DNA from: Microbacterium hominis NBRC 15708
GTDB taxonomy: Bacteria; Actinomycetota; Actinomycetes; Actinomycetales; Microbacteriaceae
DNA length: 64,000 bases
Assembly: GCF_001592125.1 (NCBI RefSeq)
Contig: NZ_BCWI01000004.1
Coordinates: 1-64,000, forward strand
Reading direction: 5' to 3'
The position numbers and the translations under genes are program-made. This document shows positions 24,281-34,007 of this stretch, piece by piece (position 1 is the first letter of the stretch; the number at the start of each line of letters is the position of its first letter). The notes below the pieces were generated by a model, which made no database searches, had not been told where the DNA came from, and saw nothing but the letters and a program-made list of their open reading frames with translations.

Positions 24281-25687
24281 GTGAAGACCGAGAAGGCCGC
24301 TTCGGCGGAGGACTGCGGGTGCGCGCCGACCGCGAAGGAACTGACGACCCTCCGGGGCCCCCTGAGCCGCCGCACGGCGCTCGGACTGGCGGGCCTGGGC
24401 GTTCTCAGCCTCGGCGCCGTGAGCGCTCTCGGACTGCGGTTCAGCCCGTCGGCGTTCGCCGCCGACTACCCCTCGTGGGACGACGTCCAGAACGCCAAGA
24501 ACAACGAAGCCGCGAAGGCGGCCGAGGTCTCCCGCATCCAGGACCTCATCGCCGCACTGCAGGCCGACGTCGCTGCGAAGCAGGCCGAAGCCGAACGCCT
24601 CGCGAACGAGTACGTCGCGGCGCAGATCGCGTTCGAGACCGCCGCCGACAACGCGAACGCGCTCCAGACACAGGCCGACGCCGAATCGGCCCGAGCCACC
24701 GAGACCGCCAAGAAGCTCGGACGCCTCGCGGCGCAGCAGTACCGCTCCGGCGGCGACGATCCGTCGATGGAGCTCTTCTTCTCCGGCTCCGCCGCCAGCG
24801 CCGACGACCTGCTCACCAAGCTCGGCACGATGGACCGCCTCGTCGAGGCCAACCGCGGCGTCTACGCCGACGCGGTGAGCGCTCGCAACAACGCCCAGAG
24901 CCTGAGCGACAAGGCGAAGGTGGCGCGCGACGAGCGCGATCGTCTGCAGAAGGAAGCCGAGCAGAAGATGCAGGCGGCCCAGGATGCCGCCGCCGCGGCG
25001 CAGGCCGCCCTCGCCGAGCAGGACAAGAACCTCGGCACGCTCCAGGCGCAGCTCGCGGCACTCCAGGACCAGACCGCGAAGACCGTCGCCGACTACCAGG
25101 CCGGCGTCGAGGCCGCGCGCAAGGCCGAGGAGGCCCGCCAGGCCGCCCTCGCCGAAGAGCGTCGGCGGCAGGCCGAGGCCGAAGCCGCGGCGAACGCCGG
25201 TGGCGGTGGTGGCGGCGGCGGAAGCAGCAGCGGCGGAAGCAGCGGCAGCGGTGGGTCGGCCGGCACCGGAGGCTGGGTGCGCCCGGCATCCGGCTACATC
25301 AGCTCCTGGTTCGGAAACCGCGGCTCGGTGTGTGGCAACGGCTCGTGCACCAGCGGCGGACACCGCGGCATCGACTTCGCCACCTCCTGCTGGTCGCCGA
25401 TCTACGCGGCGGCCTCCGGAACGGTGGTCTGGGCCCAGTACACCGGCGACTGGGGCAACTACATCAAGATCGACAACGGCGGCGGCGTCGTCACCGGCTA
25501 CGCGCACATCGTCAACGGTGGCTACAACGTCAACTACGGCCAGTGGGTCAACGCCGGCGACGTGATCGCCTACGTCGGCAACACCGGAGCCTCCACCGGC
25601 TGCCACCTGCACTTCGAGGTCTACTGGCAGGGCGTGCGGATCGACCCGGCGCCCGTCCTCCTCGATCACGGCATCAACGTCTACTGA
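24281..25687 (+). CDS. Tat-exported M23 peptidoglycan endopeptidase with coiled coil
   Basis: 468 residues from GTG 24281 (GACGGAGG 6 bases upstream). The N-terminus has a twin-arginine signal (SRRTALGLAGLG, residues 29-40) with predicted cleavage near AFA-AD at 60. Residues ~70-305 are a long Ala/Glu/Lys-rich coiled coil like those of EnvC/RipA-type regulators, followed by a Gly/Ser linker (~305-335) and an M23 LytM domain with HRGIDF and HLHFEVYW supplying the zinc ligands. The enzyme should cut peptide crosslinks or stems in the cell wall, probably at division or growth sites. Two cysteines near the active domain (VCGNGSC) are unusual for a cytoplasmic fold and fit Tat or disulfide handling. 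Single gene. Confidence 0.9.
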   Translation: MKTEKAASAEDCGCAPTAKELTTLRGPLSRRTALGLAGLGVLSLGAVSALGLRFSPSAFAADYPSWDDVQNAKNNEAAKAAEVSRIQDLIAALQADVAAKQAEAERLANEYVAAQIAFETAADNANALQTQADAESARATETAKKLGRLAAQQYRSGGDDPSMELFFSGSAASADDLLTKLGTMDRLVEANRGVYADAVSARNNAQSLSDKAKVARDERDRLQKEAEQKMQAAQDAAAAAQAALAEQDKNLGTLQAQLAALQDQTAKTVADYQAGVEAARKAEEARQAALAEERRRQAEAEAAANAGGGGGGGGSSSGGSSGSGGSAGTGGWVRPASGYISSWFGNRGSVCGNGSCTSGGHRGIDFATSCWSPIYAAASGTVVWAQYTGDWGNYIKIDNGGGVVTGYAHIVNGGYNVNYGQWVNAGDVIAYVGNTGASTGCHLHFEVYWQGVRIDPAPVLLDHGINVY

Positions 25688-25700
25688 CGGTTCGCGCCGA

Positions 25701-25746
25701 ACACGCAGAAGAGCGGATGCCGATCGGCATCCGCTCTTCTGCGTGT
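25701..25746. terminator. 46-bp perfect palindrome, bidirectional terminator
   Basis: Both strands read ACACGCAGAAGAGCGGATGC from the ends to a central CGATCG (25721-25726). It lies between the convergent M23 and pyrophosphatase stops, and hairpins form equally for both transcripts. Confidence 0.8.
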
Positions 25747-25756
25747 GAGACGGGTC

Positions 25757-26290
25757 TCAGATCGTCTTCGGGGCGTGGCCCTCGCCCTGCGTGGCCGTCT
25801 GGGCGCCCTCGTCCTGGAAGCGCTGGAAGGCCTCGGACACCAGGCGCTCGGCCTCTTCGGCGCCGGCCCACTGGTCGACCTTGACCCACTTGTCGGGCTC
25901 GAGGTCCTTGTAGTGCTCGAAGAAGTGGCCGATCTCGCCCTTGGTCCACTCGTCGAGGTCGTCGACGTCCTGGATGTGGTTCCAGCGCGGGTCCTTCGCG
26001 AGCACGGCGACGACCTTGTCGTCACCGCCGGCCTCGTCGAGCATCTTCAGCACCGCGACGGGGCGGACCTTCGCCATGACACCCGGGTACAGGTCGCGGT
26101 CGAGCAGCAGCAGCACGTCGAGCGGGTCGCCGTCCTCACCGAGGGTGTCCTCGAAGAAGCCGTAGTTGGCGGGGTAGCCCATCGGCGTGAACAGCACGCG
26201 GTCGAGGAACACCCGACCCGTTCCGTGGTCGACCTCGTACTTCACGCGGCTGCCGCGCGGAATCTCGATGACGGCGTCGTATGCGCCCAT
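25757..26290 (-). CDS. ppa: Inorganic pyrophosphatase
   Basis: 177 residues, the length of family I soluble pyrophosphatases. It hydrolyses pyrophosphate to phosphate in the cytoplasm, pulling biosynthetic reactions forward. The signature DGDPLD is at residues 53-58, with upstream YEVDHGTGRVFLDR and GYPANYGFF and downstream GDDKVVAV supplying metal and substrate ligands. The ATG at 26290 has GAAGGAG in the leader. Single gene sharing its terminator with the M23 gene. Confidence 0.96.
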   Translation of the reverse strand: MGAYDAVIEIPRGSRVKYEVDHGTGRVFLDRVLFTPMGYPANYGFFEDTLGEDGDPLDVLLLLDRDLYPGVMAKVRPVAVLKMLDEAGGDDKVVAVLAKDPRWNHIQDVDDLDEWTKGEIGHFFEHYKDLEPDKWVKVDQWAGAEEAERLVSEAFQRFQDEGAQTATQGEGHAPKTI

Positions 26291-26494
26291 ACTGGTGCTC
26301 CTTCGGAGGATCTGGTGGATGTTCGGAGGGTCTGGTGGATGCCGGCATCCAGCCTAGTCCGGGGGCCACCGCGCGCCGGTTGCGCAGCCGTCACCTTCAC
26401 AACTCCGCCTCAGTCGCCCGTATCGGTTCGGTCGGAGGCCCCTACCCCCATTGAGGTGGAGTTGTGCGGGCGGCAACTCGCTACCGTGGATGCC

Positions 26495-27481
26495 GTGGAC
26501 CATCGCCCCACCCTCGATCCCGCCGTCGCCGAGATCCGTCGTGCCGTGCGCACCGCCCTCGCGACCGTGACGGGGCCGGTGCTCGTGGGGCTCTCGGGCG
26601 GCGCCGACTCGCTCGCACTCGCCGACGCCGTCGCGTTCGAGGCGCCGAAAGCGAACATCGCGGCATCCGCGGCGGTCATCGACCACGGCCTGCAGCCCGG
26701 GTCCGACCGCGTCGCCGCGCGTGCGGCGGCCGTCGCGGAGGAGCGAGGTCTCACCGCGCGGGTCGTCCGGGTCGAGGTCGGCACCGACGGCGGGCCGGAG
26801 GCCGCCGCCCGCGACGCCCGCCGCGCGGCCCTGCTCGCCGCCGCGAGGGAGGCCGGGGCCGAGGCGATCATGCTCGCCCACACTCTCGACGACCAGGCCG
26901 AGACCGTGCTCATCGGCCTCGCCCGCGGCTCCGGCGCCGCGAGTCTCGGCGCAATGTCGCCCGACCGGGTCGAGGAGGGCATCCGCATCCTGCGTCCCCT
27001 GCTCGAGGTGCGCCGCGCCACCACCCGCGCGGCCTGCGCCGCGGCGGGGCTGCCGCCGTGGGAGGACCCGCACAACCTCGACCGTCGGTTCCTGCGCGTG
27101 CGCGTGCGCCAGGACGTCATGCCCGTGCTCGAGGCCGAGCTCGGCCCCGGCGTGGCGGAAGCCCTCGCCCGCACGAGCGACCAGCTCCGCGAGGATGCCG
27201 CGGCCTTCGCCGACATGATCGACGAGACGATCGAGGACATCGTCGAGCACGCCGAGGCCGGCATCGCGGTCTCGGTGCCCGCGCTCGCCGCGAACCCGCC
27301 GGCCCTGCGTCACCGCATCATCCGGCACGTCGTCGCGAGCGAGTTCGGGGCGAGCCTCACCCGGGCCCAGACGCTCGAGGTCGCGCGGCTCGTCACCGAC
27401 TGGCACGGTCAGGGGCCGATCGACCTCCCCGGATGCCGTGCCCGGCGCAGTGGCAGCCGGCTGGAGTTCGTCGCGGACTGA
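26495..27481 (+). CDS. tilS: tRNA(Ile)-lysidine synthase
   Basis: 328 residues from GTG 26495 (GTG 26486 is an in-frame alternative). The PP-loop SGGADSLAL (~34-42) binds ATP; HGLQPGSDRVAA, ARDARRAALLAAA, LAHTLDDQAETVLIGLARGSG and the NLDRRFLRVRVRQDVMP region are typical TilS motifs. TilS converts the wobble cytidine of tRNA-Ile(CAU) to lysidine so that AUA is read as isoleucine. The chain is shorter than E. coli TilS, as in other actinobacteria. A -10-like TACCGT ends 7 bases before the start, suggesting leaderless translation. It is followed 31 bases later by hpt, the usual actinobacterial order. Confidence 0.93.
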   Translation: MDHRPTLDPAVAEIRRAVRTALATVTGPVLVGLSGGADSLALADAVAFEAPKANIAASAAVIDHGLQPGSDRVAARAAAVAEERGLTARVVRVEVGTDGGPEAAARDARRAALLAAAREAGAEAIMLAHTLDDQAETVLIGLARGSGAASLGAMSPDRVEEGIRILRPLLEVRRATTRAACAAAGLPPWEDPHNLDRRFLRVRVRQDVMPVLEAELGPGVAEALARTSDQLREDAAAFADMIDETIEDIVEHAEAGIAVSVPALAANPPALRHRIIRHVVASEFGASLTRAQTLEVARLVTDWHGQGPIDLPGCRARRSGSRLEFVAD

Positions 27482-27500
27482 GAATGCCCGCCGACGGGCC

Positions 27501-27506
27501 TAAAAT
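27501..27506 (+). promoter_or_regulatory. -10 element TAAAAT of hpt
   Basis: TAAAAT ends 6 bases before the hpt ATG (27513), so transcription would start at or within a base or two of the start codon. Confidence 0.6.
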
Positions 27507-27512
27507 CGAGGA

Positions 27513-28064
27513 ATGCGCGCAGCCGACATCGCTGACCAGCTGTCCACCATCCTCGTGACCGAGGAACAGATCCACGAGAAGCTCGGTGAGCTCGCCCAGC
27601 GCGTCGAGGCCGACTACGAGGGCAAGGAGCTGCTCCTCGTGGGAGTGCTCAAGGGTGCCGTCATGGTGATGGCGGACTTCTCCCGCAAGCTCCGCCGCGA
27701 CATCGTCATCGACTGGATGGCCGTCTCGTCGTACGGTGCGGGCACGAAGTCCAGCGGTGTCGTCCAGATCCGCAAGGACCTCGACACCGACCTCACCGGC
27801 AAGCACGTGCTGATCGTCGAGGACATCATCGACTCGGGCCTCACCCTGAGCTGGCTGCTGGAGAACTTCGCCTCGCGCGGCGCCGCCTCGATCGAGATCC
27901 TCGCCCTGCTGCGCAAGCCCGAAGCGGCCAAGGTCGAGATCGACTGCCGTTACGTCGGCTTCGACATCCCCACCGAGTTCGTGGTCGGCTACGGCCTGGA
28001 CTACGACGAGCGGTTCCGCAACCTGCGCGACGTCGCGGTGCTCGCGCCGCACGTCTACAGCTGA
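27513..28064 (+). CDS. hpt: Hypoxanthine phosphoribosyltransferase
   Basis: 183 residues. It salvages hypoxanthine and guanine to IMP/GMP using PRPP. The PRPP-binding loop VLIVEDIIDSGLTL is at ~98-111; LLVGVLKGAVMVMADF near the N-terminus and the C-terminal FVVGYGLDYDERFRN close the active site. Cytoplasmic. It starts 31 bases after tilS behind its own TAAAAT box. Repeat elements start 6 bases after its stop, separating it from ftsH. Confidence 0.95.
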   Translation: MRAADIADQLSTILVTEEQIHEKLGELAQRVEADYEGKELLLVGVLKGAVMVMADFSRKLRRDIVIDWMAVSSYGAGTKSSGVVQIRKDLDTDLTGKHVLIVEDIIDSGLTLSWLLENFASRGAASIEILALLRKPEAAKVEIDCRYVGFDIPTEFVVGYGLDYDERFRNLRDVAVLAPHVYS

Positions 28065-28069
28065 CGCGG

Positions 28070-28191
28070 CGTTTCGACTCGCTGCGCTCGCTCAACGACC
28101 GGGGTGCGGCGTTTCGACTCGCTGCGCTCGCTCAACGACCGGGGGGAAGTCCCGGTCGTTGAGCGACGAGCGCAGCGAGGAGTCGAAACGC
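28070..28191. repeat. Three copies of the dispersed repeat after hpt
   Basis: Two direct copies (28070-28104, 28110-28145; GTTTCGACTCGCTGCGCTCG) are followed by an inverted copy (28151-28191), allowing a long hairpin between the second and third. They lie between the hpt stop and the ftsH promoter. Confidence 0.85.
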
Positions 28192-28259
28192 AGACGGCGC
28201 CCGGGTCCCTCCCGGTTCGCCTGTGGCGAATGCACAGACGCCCCATAGTCGGTGCGCGG

Positions 28260-28265
28260 TAGCCT
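28260..28265 (+). promoter_or_regulatory. -10 element TAGCCT of ftsH
   Basis: TAGCCT lies 9 bases before the ftsH ATG (28275), so the leader would be at most a few bases; no ribosome site is visible. Confidence 0.55.
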
Positions 28266-28274
28266 GAGCGGATC

Positions 28275-30284
<2,010 letters not shown>

Positions 30285-30293
30285 GCTCGTGAC

Positions 30294-30884
30294 GTGGCCG
30301 TCGATCGAGACCGCGTCGCCGCCGCCGTGCGCGACATCCTCGTCGCGATCGGGGAAGACCCCGATCGCCCGGGGCTGAAGGCGACCCCTCAGCGCGTCGC
30401 CGAGGCCTACGCCGACTTCTTCGCCGGCGTCGGCGAGGATGCCGGTGCTCCGCTGGCCCACACCATCAGCGTGTCGCGGGGTCCCGCACCCGACACGCTG
30501 CCGTCGGGGGCGGTGCTGCTGCGCGACATTCGTTTCCGCTCGGTCTGCGAGCACCACCTGCTGCCGTTCGCCGGGCGCGCGCACATCGCGTATCTCCCGG
30601 GCGAGCAGGTCGTCGGGCTCGGGGCGCTGCCCCGGGTCGTGGAGGTGCTCGCCGCGCGCCCGCAGGTGCAGGAGCGACTGGGCGAGCAGATCGCCGACAC
30701 GATCGCGGCGGCGCTCGATGCCCGCGGGGTGCTGGTCGTGCTCGGTGCCCACCACGAGTGCGTCACGATGCGCGGCGGCCGCCAGCCGGATGCCGCCACG
30801 GTCACGATCGCCGCGCGCGGCGCCCTCGCCGACCCGGCGGCCCGTGCCGAGATCATGATGCTCGTGACCGGGACGCCGACATGA
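30294..30884 (+). CDS. folE: GTP cyclohydrolase I
   Basis: 196 residues from GTG 30294. It converts GTP to 7,8-dihydroneopterin triphosphate, the first step of folate synthesis. Zinc-ligand and catalytic motifs are present: SVCEHHLLPFAGRAHIAYLP and the later GAHHECVTMRGG (second Cys). RPGLKATPQRVAEAY is the usual N-terminal signature. Its stop overlaps the folP start (ATGA), the first of four coupled folate genes. Confidence 0.96.
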   Translation: MAVDRDRVAAAVRDILVAIGEDPDRPGLKATPQRVAEAYADFFAGVGEDAGAPLAHTISVSRGPAPDTLPSGAVLLRDIRFRSVCEHHLLPFAGRAHIAYLPGEQVVGLGALPRVVEVLAARPQVQERLGEQIADTIAAALDARGVLVVLGAHHECVTMRGGRQPDAATVTIAARGALADPAARAEIMMLVTGTPT

Positions 30885-31708
30885 CGGCGATCATGGGCAT
30901 CGTCAATGTGACGCCCGACTCCTTCAGCGACGGCGGGCGCTTCCTGTCCGCCGACGCCGCCGTCGCGCACGGCCGGGCCCTGCGCGCGGCCGGCGCCGAC
31001 CTCCTCGACGTCGGTGGGGAGTCGACCCGGCCGGGTGCGGAACGGGTGGATCCCGCCGAGGAGCGGGCACGCGTGCTTCCGGTGATCGCTGCTCTCGTCG
31101 CGGACGGCGCGACGGTCAGCATCGACACGATGAACGCATCGACCGCGCTCGCCGCCGTCGAGCGCGGTGCCCGCATCGTCAACGACGTCTCGGGCGGTCT
31201 CAGCGATCCCGACATGCTGAGCGCGGTCGCGGCATCCGGCGTCGACGTCGTGCTGCAGCACTGGCGCGGGCCCTCCGCCGACATGTACGCCCACGCGGGG
31301 TACGACGACCTCGGCCGCGACCTCGTCGCGGAGCTCGAGGCACGCCTCGCCGCGGCCGTCGCGGCGGGGATCTCTCCCGACCGGGTGATCCTCGATCCCG
31401 GCATCGGCTTCGGCAAGCGCGGTGCGCAGAACTGGGAGGCGCTGCGGGCACTGGAGCGGGTCGTCGCGATCGGTCCGCGGGTGCTCGTCGGCACGAGTCG
31501 GAAGCGGTTCCTCGCCGAAGGGCTGGCCGCCCTCACCCCCGAGGAGGACGTGTCGGCCGAACGGCGCGACCTCGCGACCGCGGTCACCAGCGTGCTGGCG
31601 GCGCAGAGCGGCGCGTGGGCCGTGCGGGTGCACGACGCGGCGGCCACGCGCGATGCGCTCGCGGTCTGGACGAACTGGAACGGCGAGAGCGACGGAGGAC
31701 ACGCATGA
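30881..31708 (+). CDS. folP: Dihydropteroate synthase
   Basis: 275 residues. It joins p-aminobenzoate to dihydropterin pyrophosphate and is the sulfonamide target. MGIVNVTPDSFSDGG, DLLDVGGESTRPGA, SIDTMNASTA, IVNDVSGG and LDPGIGFGKR are the conserved loops of the TIM barrel. The start at 30881 gives only four residues before MGIVNV, shorter than many homologues, but it coincides with the folE stop and is well supported. The stop overlaps the folB start. Confidence 0.95.
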   Translation: MTAIMGIVNVTPDSFSDGGRFLSADAAVAHGRALRAAGADLLDVGGESTRPGAERVDPAEERARVLPVIAALVADGATVSIDTMNASTALAAVERGARIVNDVSGGLSDPDMLSAVAASGVDVVLQHWRGPSADMYAHAGYDDLGRDLVAELEARLAAAVAAGISPDRVILDPGIGFGKRGAQNWEALRALERVVAIGPRVLVGTSRKRFLAEGLAALTPEEDVSAERRDLATAVTSVLAAQSGAWAVRVHDAAATRDALAVWTNWNGESDGGHA

Positions 31709-32079
31709 GCGACCGCATCACGCTGACCGGAGTCCGCGCGACGGGCTACCACGGGGTCTACGAGCACGAGCGCCGTGAGGGACAGGTCTTCATCGCCGAT
31801 GTCGTGCTGGAGCTCTCGCTCGCCGACGCCGCACGCAGCGACGACGTCGCCGACACGGTGCACTACGGCGAGCTCGCCGACCAAGTCGCCGCCGTCCTCG
31901 CGGGCGATCCCGCCGACCTCCTCGAGACCGTCGCGCAGCGCGTGGCCGACCGCGCGCTCGGCTACGCCCGCGTGGATGCCGTCGAGGTCACCATCCACAA
32001 ACCGCAGGCGCCCATCGCGGTGCCGTTCGACGATGTGAGCGTCTCCATCCGCCGCGTCCGTGAAGGAGCGTCCGCATGA
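31705..32079 (+). CDS. folB: Dihydroneopterin aldolase
   Basis: 124 residues. It cleaves dihydroneopterin to 6-hydroxymethyl-dihydropterin and glycolaldehyde in an octameric tunnel-fold enzyme. GVRATGYHGVYEHERREGQVF and the C-terminal VEVTIHKPQAPI are signature segments. The ATG overlaps the folP stop and the end overlaps folK. Confidence 0.94.
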   Translation: MSDRITLTGVRATGYHGVYEHERREGQVFIADVVLELSLADAARSDDVADTVHYGELADQVAAVLAGDPADLLETVAQRVADRALGYARVDAVEVTIHKPQAPIAVPFDDVSVSIRRVREGASA

Positions 32080-32669
32080 ACCGCCGCCTCGCGCAGGGCT
32101 ATCACGACGAGTCCCCGCCCCGGGATCACGACGAGACCGCCGCCGTCGTCGCGATCGGCACCAACCTCGGCGACCGCGAGGCGACCATGACCGCCGCCCT
32201 CGAGGATCTCGCCCGCCTGCCGCTGACGACGCGGATCGTGGCCTCGGCCCCGATCGAGACCGTCGCGCTGACCCTCGACGGACCGGATGCCGAGGCCCCG
32301 GCCTACCTCAACGCCGTCGCCCTCGTCACGACGCGCCTCGCGCCCTCGGTGCTGCTCGGCTACCTCCACGCCATCGAGGAGGCGCATGGGAGGCCCCCAC
32401 GGCGCGTCGACGACCTGCGGTGGCAGAGCCGCACCCTCGACCTCGACCTCATCGCCTACGGCGACGTGCGCTCCGCCGACCCCGCGCTGACCCTGCCCCA
32501 CCCGCGGGCGGCGGAGCGGACGTTCGTGCTCGCGCCGTGGCTGCACGTCGACCCGGATGCCGTGCTCCCGGGCGCCGGGCGGGTGGACGAGCTTCTCGCG
32601 CGGCTGGAGGAGGCGCCGGCATCCGGGCCCGATGCGGGAGCCGCGCCGGCGGACGGCGGTGCGGCGTGA
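32076..32669 (+). CDS. folK: 6-hydroxymethyl-7,8-dihydropterin pyrophosphokinase
   Basis: 197 residues. It transfers pyrophosphate from ATP to hydroxymethyl-dihydropterin to make the folP substrate. AIGTNLGDRE, YLNAVALV and RTLDLDLIAYG followed by LPHPRAAERTFVL are HPPK motifs. The first ~20 residues are an unconserved acidic extension and the C-terminus is Ala/Gly-rich. Coupled to folB upstream and to the DUF3180 gene downstream. Confidence 0.94.
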   Translation: MNRRLAQGYHDESPPRDHDETAAVVAIGTNLGDREATMTAALEDLARLPLTTRIVASAPIETVALTLDGPDAEAPAYLNAVALVTTRLAPSVLLGYLHAIEEAHGRPPRRVDDLRWQSRTLDLDLIAYGDVRSADPALTLPHPRAAERTFVLAPWLHVDPDAVLPGAGRVDELLARLEEAPASGPDAGAAPADGGAA

Positions 32670-33160
32670 AGCGGACGGGAGCGGGGACGATCGTCGCCGC
32701 GGTCGCGATCGGCGTGTTCCTCGGCTTCGCCATCGACCAGGTGCTCACCGCGACGGGGCGCCCGACCTTCACGCCGTCGTTCCTGCTGCCGATCCTGCTC
32801 GTGCTGCTGGGCATCGCGCTCGTGCTGTTCGCCCTGCCGATCCGGCGGGCGATCTCGGGGGCGAACCCGACACCCGTCGACCCGTTCCGCGCCGTGCGCA
32901 TCGCGATGCTCGCCAAGGCGTCCACGCTCGTCGGAGCCGCGGTCGCCGGGGTCGCCGGCGGCCTGCTCGCCTTCCTGCTCACCCGTCCCGTCGCGCCCTC
33001 GTTAGGCTCGACGGGAGCGGTGATCGCCTCGATCGTCGGAGGCCTCGTGCTCGTTGCGGCGGGCCTCGTGGCCGAACACCTCTGCACCATCCGGAAGGAC
33101 GACGATGACGAACACCCCGGACCTCCCGAACCCGGCTTCGGTCTCTCCCACCACGACTGA
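32666..33160 (+). CDS. DUF3180 membrane protein
   Basis: 164 residues with four hydrophobic segments (AVAIGVFLGFAID, LLPILLVLLGIALVLF, LVGAAVAGVAGGLLAFLL, VIASIVGGLVLVAAGLVAE) and a charged C-terminal tail. DUF3180 follows folK in many actinobacteria, which fits here. Function is unknown. The GTG start overlaps the folK stop; the end overlaps the next gene by 56 bases in a different frame. Confidence 0.85.
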   Translation: MKRTGAGTIVAAVAIGVFLGFAIDQVLTATGRPTFTPSFLLPILLVLLGIALVLFALPIRRAISGANPTPVDPFRAVRIAMLAKASTLVGAAVAGVAGGLLAFLLTRPVAPSLGSTGAVIASIVGGLVLVAAGLVAEHLCTIRKDDDDEHPGPPEPGFGLSHHD

Positions 33161-34007
33161 CGGTCCTTCAGTGGGCGACGGCGCGGGCGGGGGTGAGGGC
33201 GTTTCGACTCGCTTCGCTCGCTCAACGACCGGGGGTGACGGTGAGGGTGAGGGTGAGGGCGTTTCGACTCGCTTCGCTCGCTCAACGACCGGGGGTGAGG
33301 GCGCGGGTGACGGGGCGGGTGAGGGCGTTTCGACTCGCTTCGCTCGCTCAACGACCGGGGGTGAGGGTGCGGGTGAGGGCGTTTCGACTCGCCTCGCTCG
33401 CTCAACGACCGGGGGCGCGGGCGAGGCTCAGGGCGTTTCGACTCGCTCCGCTCGCTCAACGACCGGGGGCGCGGGTGAGGCGCTCGACGAGGGGACGTAC
33501 GAGCGCATCCTCGAGCCGCGCAGCGCGAACCGGCTGCCGCTCGGCGACGGCACGTGGCACCAGCTCTCGCGCAACTATGTCTGGGTCCGCCTGATCTCGA
33601 CGATCGCGTTCCTCGTGCTCGTCCTCGCCGCGGCGCTGGTGGGTGCGCTCGTCCTGCGTCTGACATGGGTCTGGATCCCGGCGGCGATCGTCGTCGTCGT
33701 GACGGTCTGGACGCTCGTGATCCTGCCGCGCCAGGCCCGCGCCTACGGCTATCAGCTCCGCGAGGACGACCTGGTCTTCCGCCGCGGCATCCTCTGGCAG
33801 CGTCTCGTCGCGGTCCCCTACGGACGCATGCAGCTCGTCGACATCACCCACGGGCCCCTGGACCGCGTGTTCGGCATCGCCCAGCTCAAGCTCGTCACCG
33901 CCGCCGCGACCACCGGCGTCACGATCCCCGGGCTCGCGCAGCCCGCCGCCGAGCGCCTGCGCGACACCCTGATCGCGGTGGCCGAGACGCGGCGGACCGG
34001 CCTGTGA
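33105..34007 (+). CDS. Bacterial PH-domain (bPH2) membrane protein with translated repeats in its N-terminus
   Basis: 300 residues from ATG 33105 (GGAAGGA ahead). Residues ~33-124 consist of five in-frame copies of the dispersed DNA repeat, read as GVSTRFARSTTGG separated by Gly/Glu/Ala/Asp-rich spacers. No in-frame ATG, GTG or TTG appears between the repeats and the conserved part, so they must be translated. After DEGTYERILEPRSANRLPL come two membrane segments (~167-210) and a YdbS-type bPH2 domain (AYGYQLREDDLVFRRGILWQR, VPYGRMQLVDITHGPLDRVFG, ATTGVTIPGL). The protein pairs with the next, larger bPH2 protein, as YdbS/YdbT pairs do in other bacteria. Its role at the membrane is unknown. Confidence 0.85.
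   Translation: MTNTPDLPNPASVSPTTTDGPSVGDGAGGGEGVSTRFARSTTGGDGEGEGEGVSTRFARSTTGGEGAGDGAGEGVSTRFARSTTGGEGAGEGVSTRLARSTTGGAGEAQGVSTRSARSTTGGAGEALDEGTYERILEPRSANRLPLGDGTWHQLSRNYVWVRLISTIAFLVLVLAAALVGALVLRLTWVWIPAAIVVVVTVWTLVILPRQARAYGYQLREDDLVFRRGILWQRLVAVPYGRMQLVDITHGPLDRVFGIAQLKLVTAAATTGVTIPGLAQPAAERLRDTLIAVAETRRTGL
33201..33470 (+). repeat. Five dispersed-repeat copies embedded in coding sequence
   Basis: Copies start at 33201, 33261, 33327, 33381 and 33435 (core GTTTCGACTCGCTTCGCTCG). The spacings 60, 66, 54 and 54 are all multiples of three, all in the same orientation, and no copy introduces a stop. Confidence 0.93.

Noticed and set aside
33196..33480. Repeat block as a frameshift or assembly artefact
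   Set aside because: All copy spacings are multiples of three and the frame stays open into a conserved domain, so a real translated region is the simpler reading.
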